A stretch of DNA of 64,000 bases from CAXMNX01 sp964194845 (lineage in GTDB: Bacteria; Pseudomonadota; Alphaproteobacteria; Rhodobacterales; Rhodobacteraceae), in assembly GCA_964194845.1 (NCBI GenBank), contig CAXMNX010000005.1:97536-161535 (forward strand), given 5' to 3'. The notes below the pieces were generated by a model, which worked only from the letters and a program-made list of their open reading frames with translations, was not told the DNA's origin and ran no database searches. This document shows, piece by piece, positions 25,425 through 33,889 of the stretch (position 1 is the stretch's first letter; each line of letters begins with the position of its first letter). Position numbers and translations under genes: made by a program.

Positions 25425-26530
25425 TCATACGGGCGCTTTTATTGCTGATCTTTGTCTGGCCAGCCAGTTCGTTGGCCGAGGACGATCCCTCGGCGCTGGC
25501 GCGCGAGGCGTCCGGGATGCTGGCGGAAGCAGCACTTTCACTGGACGCCGCCGAGGGCGCGCACGACAGGATCTCTGCGCTGACCCAGACGGTGCGCGCC
25601 TACGAGGCCGGGCTTTCGGCGATGCGCGAGGGGTTGCGTCGCGCAGCACTGGAAGAACGTGCCAAACGCGCCGCTTTGCAGGGCAAAGAGCAGGAACTTG
25701 CGCGCATTCTGGCCGCGATTCAGAATATTGAACGCACCCGTGCAACCGGGGCCAGCCTGCTTCACCCCGAAGGTCCGCTTTCGACAATTCGTGCAGGTAT
25801 GCTGGCCGGTGACCTGGTGCCTGCGCTGAATGCGCGCGCGCAGGTATTGGCGGACGAGGTTGCAGAGCTGGCGATCATCGTCGCGCTTCAGCGTGCCGGT
25901 GAAATGCTGCTTGAAAAAGGGCTGGAAAGCATTCGCACCGCCCGGCTGGCACTAACCGATGCCGTATCAAAACGGGTGAACCTGCCGGGGGCCGTGGCAA
26001 CCGACGACGCGGCCATGCAGGCGCTGATCAACAGCGCCGAGACTTTGTCGGCATTCGCTGACAATCTGGTCACGACATCGCCATGGAAAGGCACGATCGA
26101 GGAAAATTGGGTCATGCCGGTCCTGGGGCGCGTGCTGCGCGATTTTGACGAAGCGGACGCGGCTGGCGTGCGGCGTCCGGGCTGGCTTGTTGCGACCCGC
26201 CCCGGTTCCCTGATCGTGTCGCCGTCTGACGCGACGGTTCGATTCGCGGGCGCTTTGCCCGGTTTCGAAGTTGTTGCCATTCTTGAGCCGCGCGCCGGCG
26301 AACTGCTGATCCTGGCTGGTGCCGGGGCATTGTTCGTGCAACGTGGACAAATCGTGTCTGAAGGCGAACCTGTTGGCTTTATGGGTGGCGATCCGGACGC
26401 TGCACAAGAGAAATTGATCGAAACGACCGTTGGTAGTAGTCAACTCGGGACGGAAACGCTTTATATTGAATTGAGACAGGGCAAGGACGCGATCGATCCT
26501 GCGACGCGATTTGACCCTGAGACGCAGTAG
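25421..26530 (+). CDS. envC: EnvC-like murein hydrolase activator (degenerate LytM domain)
   Basis: 369 residues. A signal peptide (to about residue 19) precedes long Ala/Glu/Arg-rich coiled-coil helices (about 25-215), then a LytM/M23-like domain (about 265-360; PGSLIVSPSDATVRFAG, LYIELRQGKDAIDPATRF). The zinc ligands of active LytM enzymes are missing, as in EnvC, which activates cell-division amidases instead of cutting peptidoglycan. Coupled to gpmI by ATGA and followed after nine bases by ctpA. Confidence 0.87.
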   Translation: MIIRALLLLIFVWPASSLAEDDPSALAREASGMLAEAALSLDAAEGAHDRISALTQTVRAYEAGLSAMREGLRRAALEERAKRAALQGKEQELARILAAIQNIERTRATGASLLHPEGPLSTIRAGMLAGDLVPALNARAQVLADEVAELAIIVALQRAGEMLLEKGLESIRTARLALTDAVSKRVNLPGAVATDDAAMQALINSAETLSAFADNLVTTSPWKGTIEENWVMPVLGRVLRDFDEADAAGVRRPGWLVATRPGSLIVSPSDATVRFAGALPGFEVVAILEPRAGELLILAGAGALFVQRGQIVSEGEPVGFMGGDPDAAQEKLIETTVGSSQLGTETLYIELRQGKDAIDPATRFDPETQ

Positions 26531-26539
26531 GGAAAACGC

Positions 26540-27901
26540 ATGAAACGATTCTTTTTGGCGACGCTAACAGGCGTGATGCTTGGCGCTGTGGTGACAACCC
26601 AGATCGCCGGACCGCTGGTTGCGCAAGAGGCAGGCAAGAAGGCGTCGGTCTATGAGCAGCTTGATCTGTTCGGCGACATATTCGAACGCATCCGCGCGCA
26701 GTATGTCGAGGAAGTTGACGAAGCTGACCTGATCGAAGCTGCGATCAACGGGATGTTGACATCGCTTGATCCGCATTCGTCTTACCTGGCACCGGACGAC
26801 GCCGCCGATATGCGGGTCCAGACCCGTGGCGAGTTTGGCGGGCTTGGGATCGAAGTGACCCAAGAGGAAGGCTTTGTGAAAGTTGTCTCGCCGATCGACG
26901 ACACGCCCGCCGACAAGGCCGGAATGCAGGCCGGAGATTTCATAACCCACGTCGACGGCGAAAGCGTTCTTGGCCTTGGACTGGACAAGGCGGTTGACCT
27001 GATGCGCGGCCCGGTGGGCAGCGAGATCATCATCACCGTTGTTCGCGAAGGCGAGTCGGAGCCGTTTGATGTCTCGATCATTCGCGACACAATCAAACTG
27101 ACAGCTGTGCGCTCGCGCGTTGTGGGCGATACGGTTGTGATGCGGATCAGTACATTCAGTGACCAGACGTTCCCGTCGTTGCGCGACCAGCTTGCCGAAA
27201 GGGTCGAGGAACTGGGCGGAATTGACAGCGTAAACGGCTTCGTTGTTGACCTGAGAAACAATCCGGGTGGCCTTCTGACCCAGGCGGTTCGGGTGTCAGA
27301 TGCCTTTCTGGACGCGGGCGAGATTGTTTCAACCCGTGGTCGCGATCCGCAGGACGGCGACCGGTTTAACGCCGAACCTGGCGATCTGGCAGATGGCAAG
27401 CCGGTGGTCGTGTTGATCAACGGCGGGTCAGCCTCGGCGTCGGAAATTGTTGCCGGTGCGCTTCAGGATCATCGCCGGGCGATTGTCGTTGGCACAAAAA
27501 GCTTCGGCAAAGGTTCGGTTCAAACGGTTATGCCGCTCAGGGGTGAAGGTGCGATGCGATTGACCACCGCGCGTTACTACACACCCTCGGGTCGCTCCAT
27601 TCAGGCGCTTGGGGTTTCGCCCGACATCGTGGTCGAGCAACCACGGCGCCGCGAAGAGGAGGCCACCGAGGAAGAGCCGCAGCGCGGCGCGCGTTCCGAG
27701 GCGGATCTGCGCGGCAGCCTGAACAACGACAGCCTGACCGAAGACGAGCGGCGCCAGATCGAAGCTGATCGTGCCAAGGCGGAAGCGGCGGCTGAACTGC
27801 GCGAAGAGGATTACCAATTGGCCTACGCCATCGACATCCTCAAGGGCATCTCGGCACTTGGTCCTGAATACGCCGCAGCGCTGGCAGCCCGCGCCAACTG
27901 A
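26540..27901 (+). CDS. ctpA: S41 family C-terminal processing peptidase
   Basis: 453 residues. An N-terminal signal or anchor is followed by a PDZ domain (about 90-170; FGGLGIEVTQEEGFVKVVSP) and the S41 core. NGGSASASEIVAGALQDHRR carries the catalytic Ser and GTKSFGKGSVQ the catalytic Lys (about 294-330). A charged C-terminal tail rich in Glu/Arg follows (residues 370-430). The periplasmic tail-specific protease typically trims peptidoglycan enzymes, which fits its place after envC. A strong terminator ends this operon. Confidence 0.96.
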   Translation: MKRFFLATLTGVMLGAVVTTQIAGPLVAQEAGKKASVYEQLDLFGDIFERIRAQYVEEVDEADLIEAAINGMLTSLDPHSSYLAPDDAADMRVQTRGEFGGLGIEVTQEEGFVKVVSPIDDTPADKAGMQAGDFITHVDGESVLGLGLDKAVDLMRGPVGSEIIITVVREGESEPFDVSIIRDTIKLTAVRSRVVGDTVVMRISTFSDQTFPSLRDQLAERVEELGGIDSVNGFVVDLRNNPGGLLTQAVRVSDAFLDAGEIVSTRGRDPQDGDRFNAEPGDLADGKPVVVLINGGSASASEIVAGALQDHRRAIVVGTKSFGKGSVQTVMPLRGEGAMRLTTARYYTPSGRSIQALGVSPDIVVEQPRRREEEATEEEPQRGARSEADLRGSLNNDSLTEDERRQIEADRAKAEAAAELREEDYQLAYAIDILKGISALGPEYAAALAARAN

Positions 27902-27922
27902 TACGGCATAGTCCTGCTCAAT

Positions 27923-27957
27923 CGGCCCGGCGATCATCGGCGGGCCGTTTTTCTTTG
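27923..27957 (+). terminator. Rho-independent terminator of the gpmI-envC-ctpA operon
   Basis: CGGCCCG and CGGGCCG form a 7-bp GC stem, with an extra inner CGAT/ATCG pairing, followed by TTTTTCTTT. It lies 21 bases after ctpA. Confidence 0.9.
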
Positions 27958-28051
27958 GCTGAACGAAACTGTTGGGGTGCCATACAGATTTCTTGGTTTC
28001 GTGTATCTGCACCCCGGACTATGGTTTCGGCTCGAAAAGGAGACCGCGCGC

Positions 28052-28978
28052 ATGTCGGCAATTGTTAAAGTCCGCGATGTCAAAAAAACTTTTGACGATG
28101 GGTTTGAGGCGCTGAAAGGTGTTTCGCTGGACATCGAAGAAGGGGAGATTCTGGCGCTGCTTGGTCCAAATGGCGCGGGGAAAACCACTTTAATTTCAAC
28201 GATTTGCGGAATTATTTCCCCGACCGAAGGCCAGATCACCGTTGGCGGTCACGACGTCACCACGGATTTTCGCGGCGCGCGGCGGCTGATCGGGCTTGTG
28301 CCACAAGAGATCAATCTCGAACCCTTCGAATTTGTTATCAACACCGTGCGATTTTCGCGCGGGCTTTTTGGCAAGCCGCGAAACGACGCACATTTGGAAA
28401 ACGTGCTGAGGGACCTGTCGCTTTGGGACAAGCGCAACAGCCGTTCCTCCGAACTTTCGGGAGGTATGCGACGCCGGGTGCTGATCGCAAAAGCGCTTAG
28501 CCACGAACCACGCATCCTGTTTCTGGATGAACCTACAGCGGGCGTGGACGTCGAGCTTCGCAAGGACATGTGGGCGCTGGTCGAACGTCTGCGGCAGGAC
28601 GGTGTCACGATCATTCTGACCACGCATTACATCGAAGAGGCCGAGGCGATCGCCGATCGGGTCGGTGTCATCAACAATGGTGAAATTCTGCTGGTCGAGG
28701 ATAAAGCGGCACTGATGGCGCGCATGGGGCGCAAGGAAATGCGTATTGAGCTGACCGAAGCCGCAACGTCGCTGCCCGATACGCTGGGCAAATACGATCT
28801 TCAGCTTACCAATGGCGGACAATCGCTGGTCTATGCCTATGACACCAGCGCCAAGCGCACCGGGATCACGTCGCTTCTGAAGGATTTGCAGGCCGCAGGT
28901 CTTGGTCTGAGGGACGTGCAGACCAGTCAAAGTTCGCTCGAAGACATATTCGTCGGGCTAGTGAGGGAAGACGCATGA
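28052..28978 (+). CDS. ABC-2 type transporter, ATP-binding subunit
   Basis: 308 residues. Walker A GPNGAGKTT (38-46), signature LSGGMRRR near 138, Walker B LFLDEPTAGVD near 159-169, then a His-loop ILTTHYIEEAE. The C-terminal extension (about 220-308) is typical of drug, polysaccharide or NodI-like exporters. AAGGAG precedes the ATG at 28052; the longer frame is not used. It overlaps its permease by ATGA. The substrate is unknown. Confidence 0.95.
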   Translation: MSAIVKVRDVKKTFDDGFEALKGVSLDIEEGEILALLGPNGAGKTTLISTICGIISPTEGQITVGGHDVTTDFRGARRLIGLVPQEINLEPFEFVINTVRFSRGLFGKPRNDAHLENVLRDLSLWDKRNSRSSELSGGMRRRVLIAKALSHEPRILFLDEPTAGVDVELRKDMWALVERLRQDGVTIILTTHYIEEAEAIADRVGVINNGEILLVEDKAALMARMGRKEMRIELTEAATSLPDTLGKYDLQLTNGGQSLVYAYDTSAKRTGITSLLKDLQAAGLGLRDVQTSQSSLEDIFVGLVREDA

Positions 28979-29736
28979 ACTGGCACGGCATATACGCCAT
29001 CTGGCGCTTCGAAATGGCGCGGTTTTTCCGCTCGATTATTCAGTCGGTTGTATCGCCGGTACTGTCGACATCGCTTTATTTTGTTGTGTTCGGCGCAGCC
29101 ATTGGCAGCCGTATCCAGGAAGTTGAGGGCGTCAGCTATGGCGCGTTTATCGTGCCGGGTCTGATCATGCTGAGCGTGCTGACGCTGTCCTTGCAAAATG
29201 CGAGTTTTGGCATCTATTTTCCCAAGTTTATCGGCACAATTTACGAATTGCTGTCGGCACCGATCTCGGCTTTTGAGATTGTCATCGGCTATGTCGGCGC
29301 GGCAGCTGCGAAATCATTGATCATCGGCTCGATCATCCTGATCACCTCATTCTTCTTCGTCGATATTTCCATTCAGCATCCGTTCTGGATGGCGGCCTTT
29401 CTGCTGCTGACCTGCGTTTCATTTTCGCTGCTGGGGTTCATTATCGGCATCTGGGCGCGAAGCTTTGAACAGTTGAACCTTGTGCCGCTTTTGGTGGTCA
29501 CACCGCTGGTTTTTCTCGGCGGATCCTTCTACTCGATCACCATGCTGCCGCCAGTCTGGCAGACGATTTCGCTGTTTAACCCGGTTCTGTATCTGGTGTC
29601 GGGTTTTCGCTGGGCGTTTTTCGGGTTTTCGGATGTCCCGGTCGTGGCCAGCCTTGTGGCGATCACGCTTTTCGCGGGCCTTTGTCTGGGCATTGTCTGG
29701 TGGATTTTCAAAACGGGCTACAGGTTGAAAGTATGA
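28975..29736 (+). CDS. ABC-2 type transporter, permease subunit
   Basis: 253 residues with six hydrophobic helices and the ABC-2 membrane signature (TPLVFLGGSFYSITMLPPVWQ near 175-196, then FNPVLYLVSGFRWAFFG). Pairs with the ATPase directly upstream (ATGA overlap), forming an inner-membrane exporter. NodJ- and YadH-like members have similar size. No substrate can be deduced. Confidence 0.94.
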   Translation: MNWHGIYAIWRFEMARFFRSIIQSVVSPVLSTSLYFVVFGAAIGSRIQEVEGVSYGAFIVPGLIMLSVLTLSLQNASFGIYFPKFIGTIYELLSAPISAFEIVIGYVGAAAAKSLIIGSIILITSFFFVDISIQHPFWMAAFLLLTCVSFSLLGFIIGIWARSFEQLNLVPLLVVTPLVFLGGSFYSITMLPPVWQTISLFNPVLYLVSGFRWAFFGFSDVPVVASLVAITLFAGLCLGIVWWIFKTGYRLKV

Positions 29737-29740
29737 GGCG

Positions 29741-30796
29741 ATGACTTTGCCCGCCGGCCTGCCAGAGAACTTCACCGGCACGTCCGCATGGGTCGGGTGC
29801 GATCTGAGCCAGCACCCTGAGCTATGGCGCGTCGACTTAAGCCCCGATCAGATTGCCGATCTGGAGCAATCCGCGCGGCACTTTCTCACGCTCGGCAAGG
29901 ACATTGGCGAGATTGGCAAGGCGGATTTTCCGCTGGGCGCGTTCGCCGATCATCTGGTCGCGCTCCGCGACAAGCTGATCCACGGCGTTGGCGTCGAGGT
30001 CCTGTCGGGGCTGCCGGTAAAGGATTATTCCAGCGAACTGGCAGCGACAATCTTTTGTGGAATTGGCGCCCATCTGGGCTCGGCCCGGTCGCAAAATGCC
30101 GCCGGGCACATTCTGGGCCATGTGCGCGATGTCGGCGCGGACCCGAACGACACGAACGCGCGGATCTACCAGACCAGCGCGCGCCAGACATTCCATACCG
30201 ACAGCGCCGATGTCGTCGGTCTTCTTTGTTTGCAAGACGCGCAATCGGGGGGTGACTCGCTTTTGGTCAGCGCCGAGACGATCTTTAACCGGTTCCAAAA
30301 GGCGCGGCCGGACCTGCTTGCCCGCCTCTTCGATCCGATTGCCACGGACCGGCGCGGCGAAGTGCCCGAAGGCGCCAGGCCATTTATGGAAATCCCTGTG
30401 CTGAACTGGCACGGCGGGCATCTGACCGTCTTCTATCAGCGCCAGTATATCGACAGCGCGCAACGGTTCGAGCGCGCGATGCGATTGAACAAGGATCACA
30501 TTGCAGCGCTCGACTTGTTCGATGCGTTGGCGGACGATCCCGAACTGCACATTCAGATGCGGCTCAGGCCGGGCGATATGCAGTTTGTCTACAACCACGC
30601 GCAGCTGCACGACCGGACCGGCTTCGTCGATTGGCCCGAACCCGATCAGCGGCGTCACCTTCTCAGGCTCTGGCTGTCGATCCCGGGCGACCGTCCGTTG
30701 CCGCCCAGCTTCGCCGAACGATATGGCTCGATCGAGGTTGGCAATCGCGGTGGGATAGTCACGGCCAATACCCGTCTGCATGCTGCACTGGACTGA
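29741..30796 (+). CDS. TauD/TfdA-like Fe(II)/2-oxoglutarate dioxygenase family protein
   Basis: 351 residues. The double-stranded beta-helix iron site appears as QTFHTDSADVVGLLCL (HxD, about 149-164) and a distal His in YNHAQLHDRTGF (about 288-299). RHLLRLWLS nearby supplies the 2-oxoglutarate Arg. The family hydroxylates small molecules, but the substrate is unknown. It starts five bases after the ABC permease stop, so co-expression with the exporter is likely. It could act on the exported compound, though that is only an inference. Confidence 0.87.
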   Translation: MTLPAGLPENFTGTSAWVGCDLSQHPELWRVDLSPDQIADLEQSARHFLTLGKDIGEIGKADFPLGAFADHLVALRDKLIHGVGVEVLSGLPVKDYSSELAATIFCGIGAHLGSARSQNAAGHILGHVRDVGADPNDTNARIYQTSARQTFHTDSADVVGLLCLQDAQSGGDSLLVSAETIFNRFQKARPDLLARLFDPIATDRRGEVPEGARPFMEIPVLNWHGGHLTVFYQRQYIDSAQRFERAMRLNKDHIAALDLFDALADDPELHIQMRLRPGDMQFVYNHAQLHDRTGFVDWPEPDQRRHLLRLWLSIPGDRPLPPSFAERYGSIEVGNRGGIVTANTRLHAALD

Positions 30797-30883
30797 TCGA
30801 CAGCAATCTCGTGGTTGCGGTATTGCGCGTTCCCCTGCAATCCGACCTTGTTGCCGAAGCGCTGGCGTCTTAAATGGCGAGCT

Positions 30884-31684
30884 ATGCGCCGCTATATCCC
30901 ATTTGTAAAAAACCCGCCCGTCGTATCCGTCATCCGTTTGCAAGGCATTATTGCCGCCCAGGCGCGCGGTGGCGCGCTGAACGACGCCGCACTTGCCAGT
31001 TTGATGCAGAAGGCGTTCACCAAGGGCAAACCGACCGCCGTTGCGCTTGCCATCAACTCGCCCGGCGGAAGTCCGTCACAATCGTCGCTGATATCCGCGC
31101 GCATTCGGCGGCTGGCCAAAGAGAAGAACATCAAGGTCTACGCCTTTGTCGAGGATGTCGCTGCCTCGGGCGGCTACTACATCGCATCGGCGGCGGACGA
31201 GATCTGGGTCGACCGGCACTCGATTGTCGGGTCAATCGGCGTCATCTCGTCCGGGTTTGGGTTCACCGATCTGATTGAACGCTATGGTATCGAGCGCCGG
31301 GTTCATACGGCGGGTAAGTCCAAAGGCCTGCTGGACCCATTCAAGCCAGAGAACCCGGACGACGTTGCCCGCCTGAAGGCCCTGCAAGAGCACATCCATG
31401 CCGAATTTATCGACCACGTGCGCGCGCGCCGTGGTGAGCGGCTGAATGGCGAGATGGAACTTTTCACCGGCGATATCTGGGTCGGCTCGAGTGCGCTTGA
31501 AACCGGGTTGATCGACGGCGTTGGCCATCTGGTGCCGAAGATGAAAGAGATTTTCGGCGACAAGGTTCAATTGCGGCCCTATCGCCAACCGCGTCCGTTC
31601 TGGGGCCGTCTCGGCGCGCAGATGGCGGGGGATGCCATGTCCGAGGTAGAAGATCGCGCGGCTTTTGCCCGCTTCGGGATCTGA
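30884..31684 (+). CDS. S49 family signal-peptide peptidase (SppA/SohB-like, short form)
   Basis: 266 residues. ALAINSPGGSPSQSSLI (about 56-70) and the nucleophile motif EDVAASGGYYIASAADEI (Ser95) are intact. The general-base Lys is expected in HTAGKSKGLLDPF (about 143-155). There is only one domain, unlike long SppA, and no clear transmembrane anchor. The start at 30884 is chosen for family fit. A 55-residue zinc-ribbon protein follows after six bases, then an antiporter and an SDR, probably one operon. Confidence 0.92.
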   Translation: MRRYIPFVKNPPVVSVIRLQGIIAAQARGGALNDAALASLMQKAFTKGKPTAVALAINSPGGSPSQSSLISARIRRLAKEKNIKVYAFVEDVAASGGYYIASAADEIWVDRHSIVGSIGVISSGFGFTDLIERYGIERRVHTAGKSKGLLDPFKPENPDDVARLKALQEHIHAEFIDHVRARRGERLNGEMELFTGDIWVGSSALETGLIDGVGHLVPKMKEIFGDKVQLRPYRQPRPFWGRLGAQMAGDAMSEVEDRAAFARFGI

Positions 31685-31690
31685 TCGCGG

Positions 31691-31858
31691 ATGCTGTTCA
31701 AGATCGCGACGCTGCTCCTGATTTTTGTGGTTGTTCTTGGCATATTTGGCAAGCTGAAGCGTTTGATCCCCAAGATTGGTCTGACGGCGAGTGCCAAATG
31801 CCCGGCCTGCGGACGCCATCGCATCGGTAAGGGTGCGTGCCCCTGCGGAAAGGGCTAA
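31691..31858 (+). CDS. Small membrane protein with a C-terminal Cys cluster
   Basis: 55 residues, below common length cut-offs. One N-terminal hydrophobic helix (LLLIFVVVLGIF), a basic stretch, then CPAC and CPC motifs that could bind one zinc. Tight spacing (6 bases after the S49 peptidase stop, 4 bases before the antiporter start) supports it as a real operon member. Likely inner-membrane with a cytoplasmic zinc knuckle. Function unknown. Confidence 0.7.
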   Translation: MLFKIATLLLIFVVVLGIFGKLKRLIPKIGLTASAKCPACGRHRIGKGACPCGKG

Positions 31859-31862
31859 ACCC

Positions 31863-32807
31863 GTGCAGTATGTCGAAGCGGGCCTAGGACTACTGATCCT
31901 TCTGTTGGCCGGTGACCTGCTGGTTCGCGGCGCGGTCAATATGTCGCTTCGCCTCGGCGTGCCTGCCTTGATTGTCAGCCTGACGATTGTTGCTTTCGGC
32001 ACCTCAGCGCCGGAACTACTGATCTCGATATCGGCGGTTCTGGAAGGCGCGCCCGGTCTGGCGCTTGGCAATGTTGTCGGGTCCAACACCGCGAATATAT
32101 TGCTGGTGCTGGGCCTTCCGGCACTGGTGGCGGGGCTGGACACATCGCATTTCGATACCCGCAGAAGCTATCTGATGATGATCAGCGGCAGCGTCGTTTT
32201 CGTGGCCCTTGCGTTTCTGGGGCCGATCCGATGGACCCACGGCCTGGTCTTGCTGGCGTTGCTCGCCATCGTTCTGGGCGTGCAATTGCGTTCAGCTTTG
32301 GCGCATCGCCGCCGCAGGAACGGTGAAAGCGATCTTGAAGGCGTCGATCCGAAGATGCGGTGGTGGAAGATCGCCGTTTTCCTGGGTCTTGGGCTGATCG
32401 GGTTGCCATTGGGGGCCGATCTGCTTGTCGATGCCGCACAGATCATCGCCCGGGATTTCGGGGTTTCCGACAGTGTGATCGGTTTGACACTTGTCGCCGC
32501 TGGCACGTCGCTGCCGGAACTTGCGACGACGGTTTCCGCCGCGATACGGCGGCAAGCCGATGTCGCACTGGGCAATGTTATCGGCTCGAACATGCTCAAC
32601 CTGCTTGGGATCATGGGCGTGGCAAGCTTGTTTGGTGCGATACCGGTTGCGCCGCAGTTCCTGACCTTTGACCTTTGGGTGATGCTGGGTGCGTCGGTCC
32701 TGATCGGGCCGTTCGTCTTCTCTAATCGATGGACGCTGTCGCGGCGTTGGGGAATGACACTGACCGCGTTATACCTCATTTACATAATTATGGTGGTGAT
32801 GGCATGA
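31863..32807 (+). CDS. Calcium/sodium antiporter (CaCA family)
   Basis: 314 residues with about ten transmembrane helices in two inverted repeats. Each repeat has the CaCA alpha motif: TIVAFGTSAPELLIS and GNVVGSNTANILLVLG in the first, TLVAAGTSLPELATT and GNVIGSNMLNLLGIMG in the second. YrbG-like. The start is GTG at 31863, just after the small Cys-cluster gene. It overlaps the following SDR gene by ATGA. Confidence 0.95.
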   Translation: MQYVEAGLGLLILLLAGDLLVRGAVNMSLRLGVPALIVSLTIVAFGTSAPELLISISAVLEGAPGLALGNVVGSNTANILLVLGLPALVAGLDTSHFDTRRSYLMMISGSVVFVALAFLGPIRWTHGLVLLALLAIVLGVQLRSALAHRRRRNGESDLEGVDPKMRWWKIAVFLGLGLIGLPLGADLLVDAAQIIARDFGVSDSVIGLTLVAAGTSLPELATTVSAAIRRQADVALGNVIGSNMLNLLGIMGVASLFGAIPVAPQFLTFDLWVMLGASVLIGPFVFSNRWTLSRRWGMTLTALYLIYIIMVVMA

Positions 32808-33589
32808 GCGGAGCGGCATTGGTGACAGGCGCGGGCAAGCGGCTTGGCAGGGCGATGGCGCTTTATCTGGCCCAGCGTGGATTGGACGTTGCCGTCCACT
32901 ACAACAGTTCAGCCGACGACGCCGATGCGGTTGTGCGCGATATTCGCGATATGGGCAGACGCGCGGTTGCAATTCAGGCTGACCTGATCGCCGAGGCCGA
33001 CATGCAGCGGCTGGTGCCTGAAGCGGCGGGCGCACTGGATCAACCGCTGACCTTACTAGTCAATTCGGCCTCGATATTTGAGTATGACAATATCGAGACA
33101 GCGAGCCGCGAAAGCTGGGACCGGCACTTGGAATCGAATCTTCGCGCACCCTTTGTTCTGACCCAGACATTCGCCTCGCAGGCCCCTGAACCGGACGTCG
33201 GCGGGGAATGGAACGAGCCGACAGCGCGTGCGCTGATCGTCAATATGATTGATCAGCGGGTGCGGAAGCTTACGCCCGAGTTCATGACTTATACCATTGC
33301 AAAGATGGGGCTTTGGGCGCTGACGCGGACATCTGCGCAGGCGCTCGCGCCAAGGGTGCGGGTCAACGCAATCGGCCCGGGGCCGACCGTTCAGGGCACG
33401 CGACAGTCGCGAAGCCACTTCGAACGCCAACGCGCCGCGACCATTTTGGAGCGGGGCGCGGATGCCGATGGCATCACCAAGGCGCTGGGCTATTTCATGG
33501 ACGCACCTGCCGTAACGGGGCAGTTATTGTGCGTTGACGGTGGCCAGCATCTGGCATGGAAGACACCCGATGTGCTTGGCGTCGAATAG
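32804..33589 (+). CDS. SDR family oxidoreductase, FolM/pteridine-reductase-like
   Basis: 261 residues. The cofactor motif is TGAGKRLGRAMA, with the Arg typical of pteridine reductases and FolM. The catalytic YTIAK and upstream VNMIDQRVRK block also match dihydromonapterin reductase-type SDRs. Predicted NADPH-dependent reductase in the cytoplasm. The link to folate or pterin metabolism is inferred from these motifs only. Coupled to the antiporter by ATGA. Confidence 0.87.
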   Translation: MSGAALVTGAGKRLGRAMALYLAQRGLDVAVHYNSSADDADAVVRDIRDMGRRAVAIQADLIAEADMQRLVPEAAGALDQPLTLLVNSASIFEYDNIETASRESWDRHLESNLRAPFVLTQTFASQAPEPDVGGEWNEPTARALIVNMIDQRVRKLTPEFMTYTIAKMGLWALTRTSAQALAPRVRVNAIGPGPTVQGTRQSRSHFERQRAATILERGADADGITKALGYFMDAPAVTGQLLCVDGGQHLAWKTPDVLGVE

Positions 33590-33889
33590 CGTTTGAAGCC
33601 GGTGGCCAGCCGAGTTTTGCACCGATCACGTTCGCGTAATAAAAGTGTTAAGAAATACTTAATGTTTTCAGTCGCTTGTCACGGAAGCAAAAAAAATACC
33701 CACAATATCAATAACTTAAAATATTGCCCAAAATTTAGGCACAGTCCCGAATGCCCCAAAATCTAACAATAATCTCGCGAAGTCAAAAACTTGCCCCAAG
33801 GGTTATCCACAGAAGGCGTGGACACCTTTTCGCTTGATCATGTCAAACGCCCGGTGCAGCCAACCTGAGAATCAGGCACGATACGCGGA
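33590..33889. promoter_or_regulatory. AT-rich intergenic region with a CtrA-type box and a DnaA box
   Basis: No gene. The segment 33640-33790 is much more AT-rich than its surroundings. It carries TTAA-GAAATAC-TTAA (33648-33662), which fits the CtrA full site TTAA-N7-TTAA. A perfect DnaA box TTATCCACA lies at 33803-33811. It is the leader and promoter region of uvrC, so cell-cycle control or an origin-like role are both conceivable. Gene orientation does not switch here, which argues against an origin. Confidence 0.5.

Noticed and set aside
33590..33889. Chromosomal replication origin
   Set aside because: One DnaA box and one CtrA site are not enough, and gene orientation does not switch here; kept only as a regulatory region to check.
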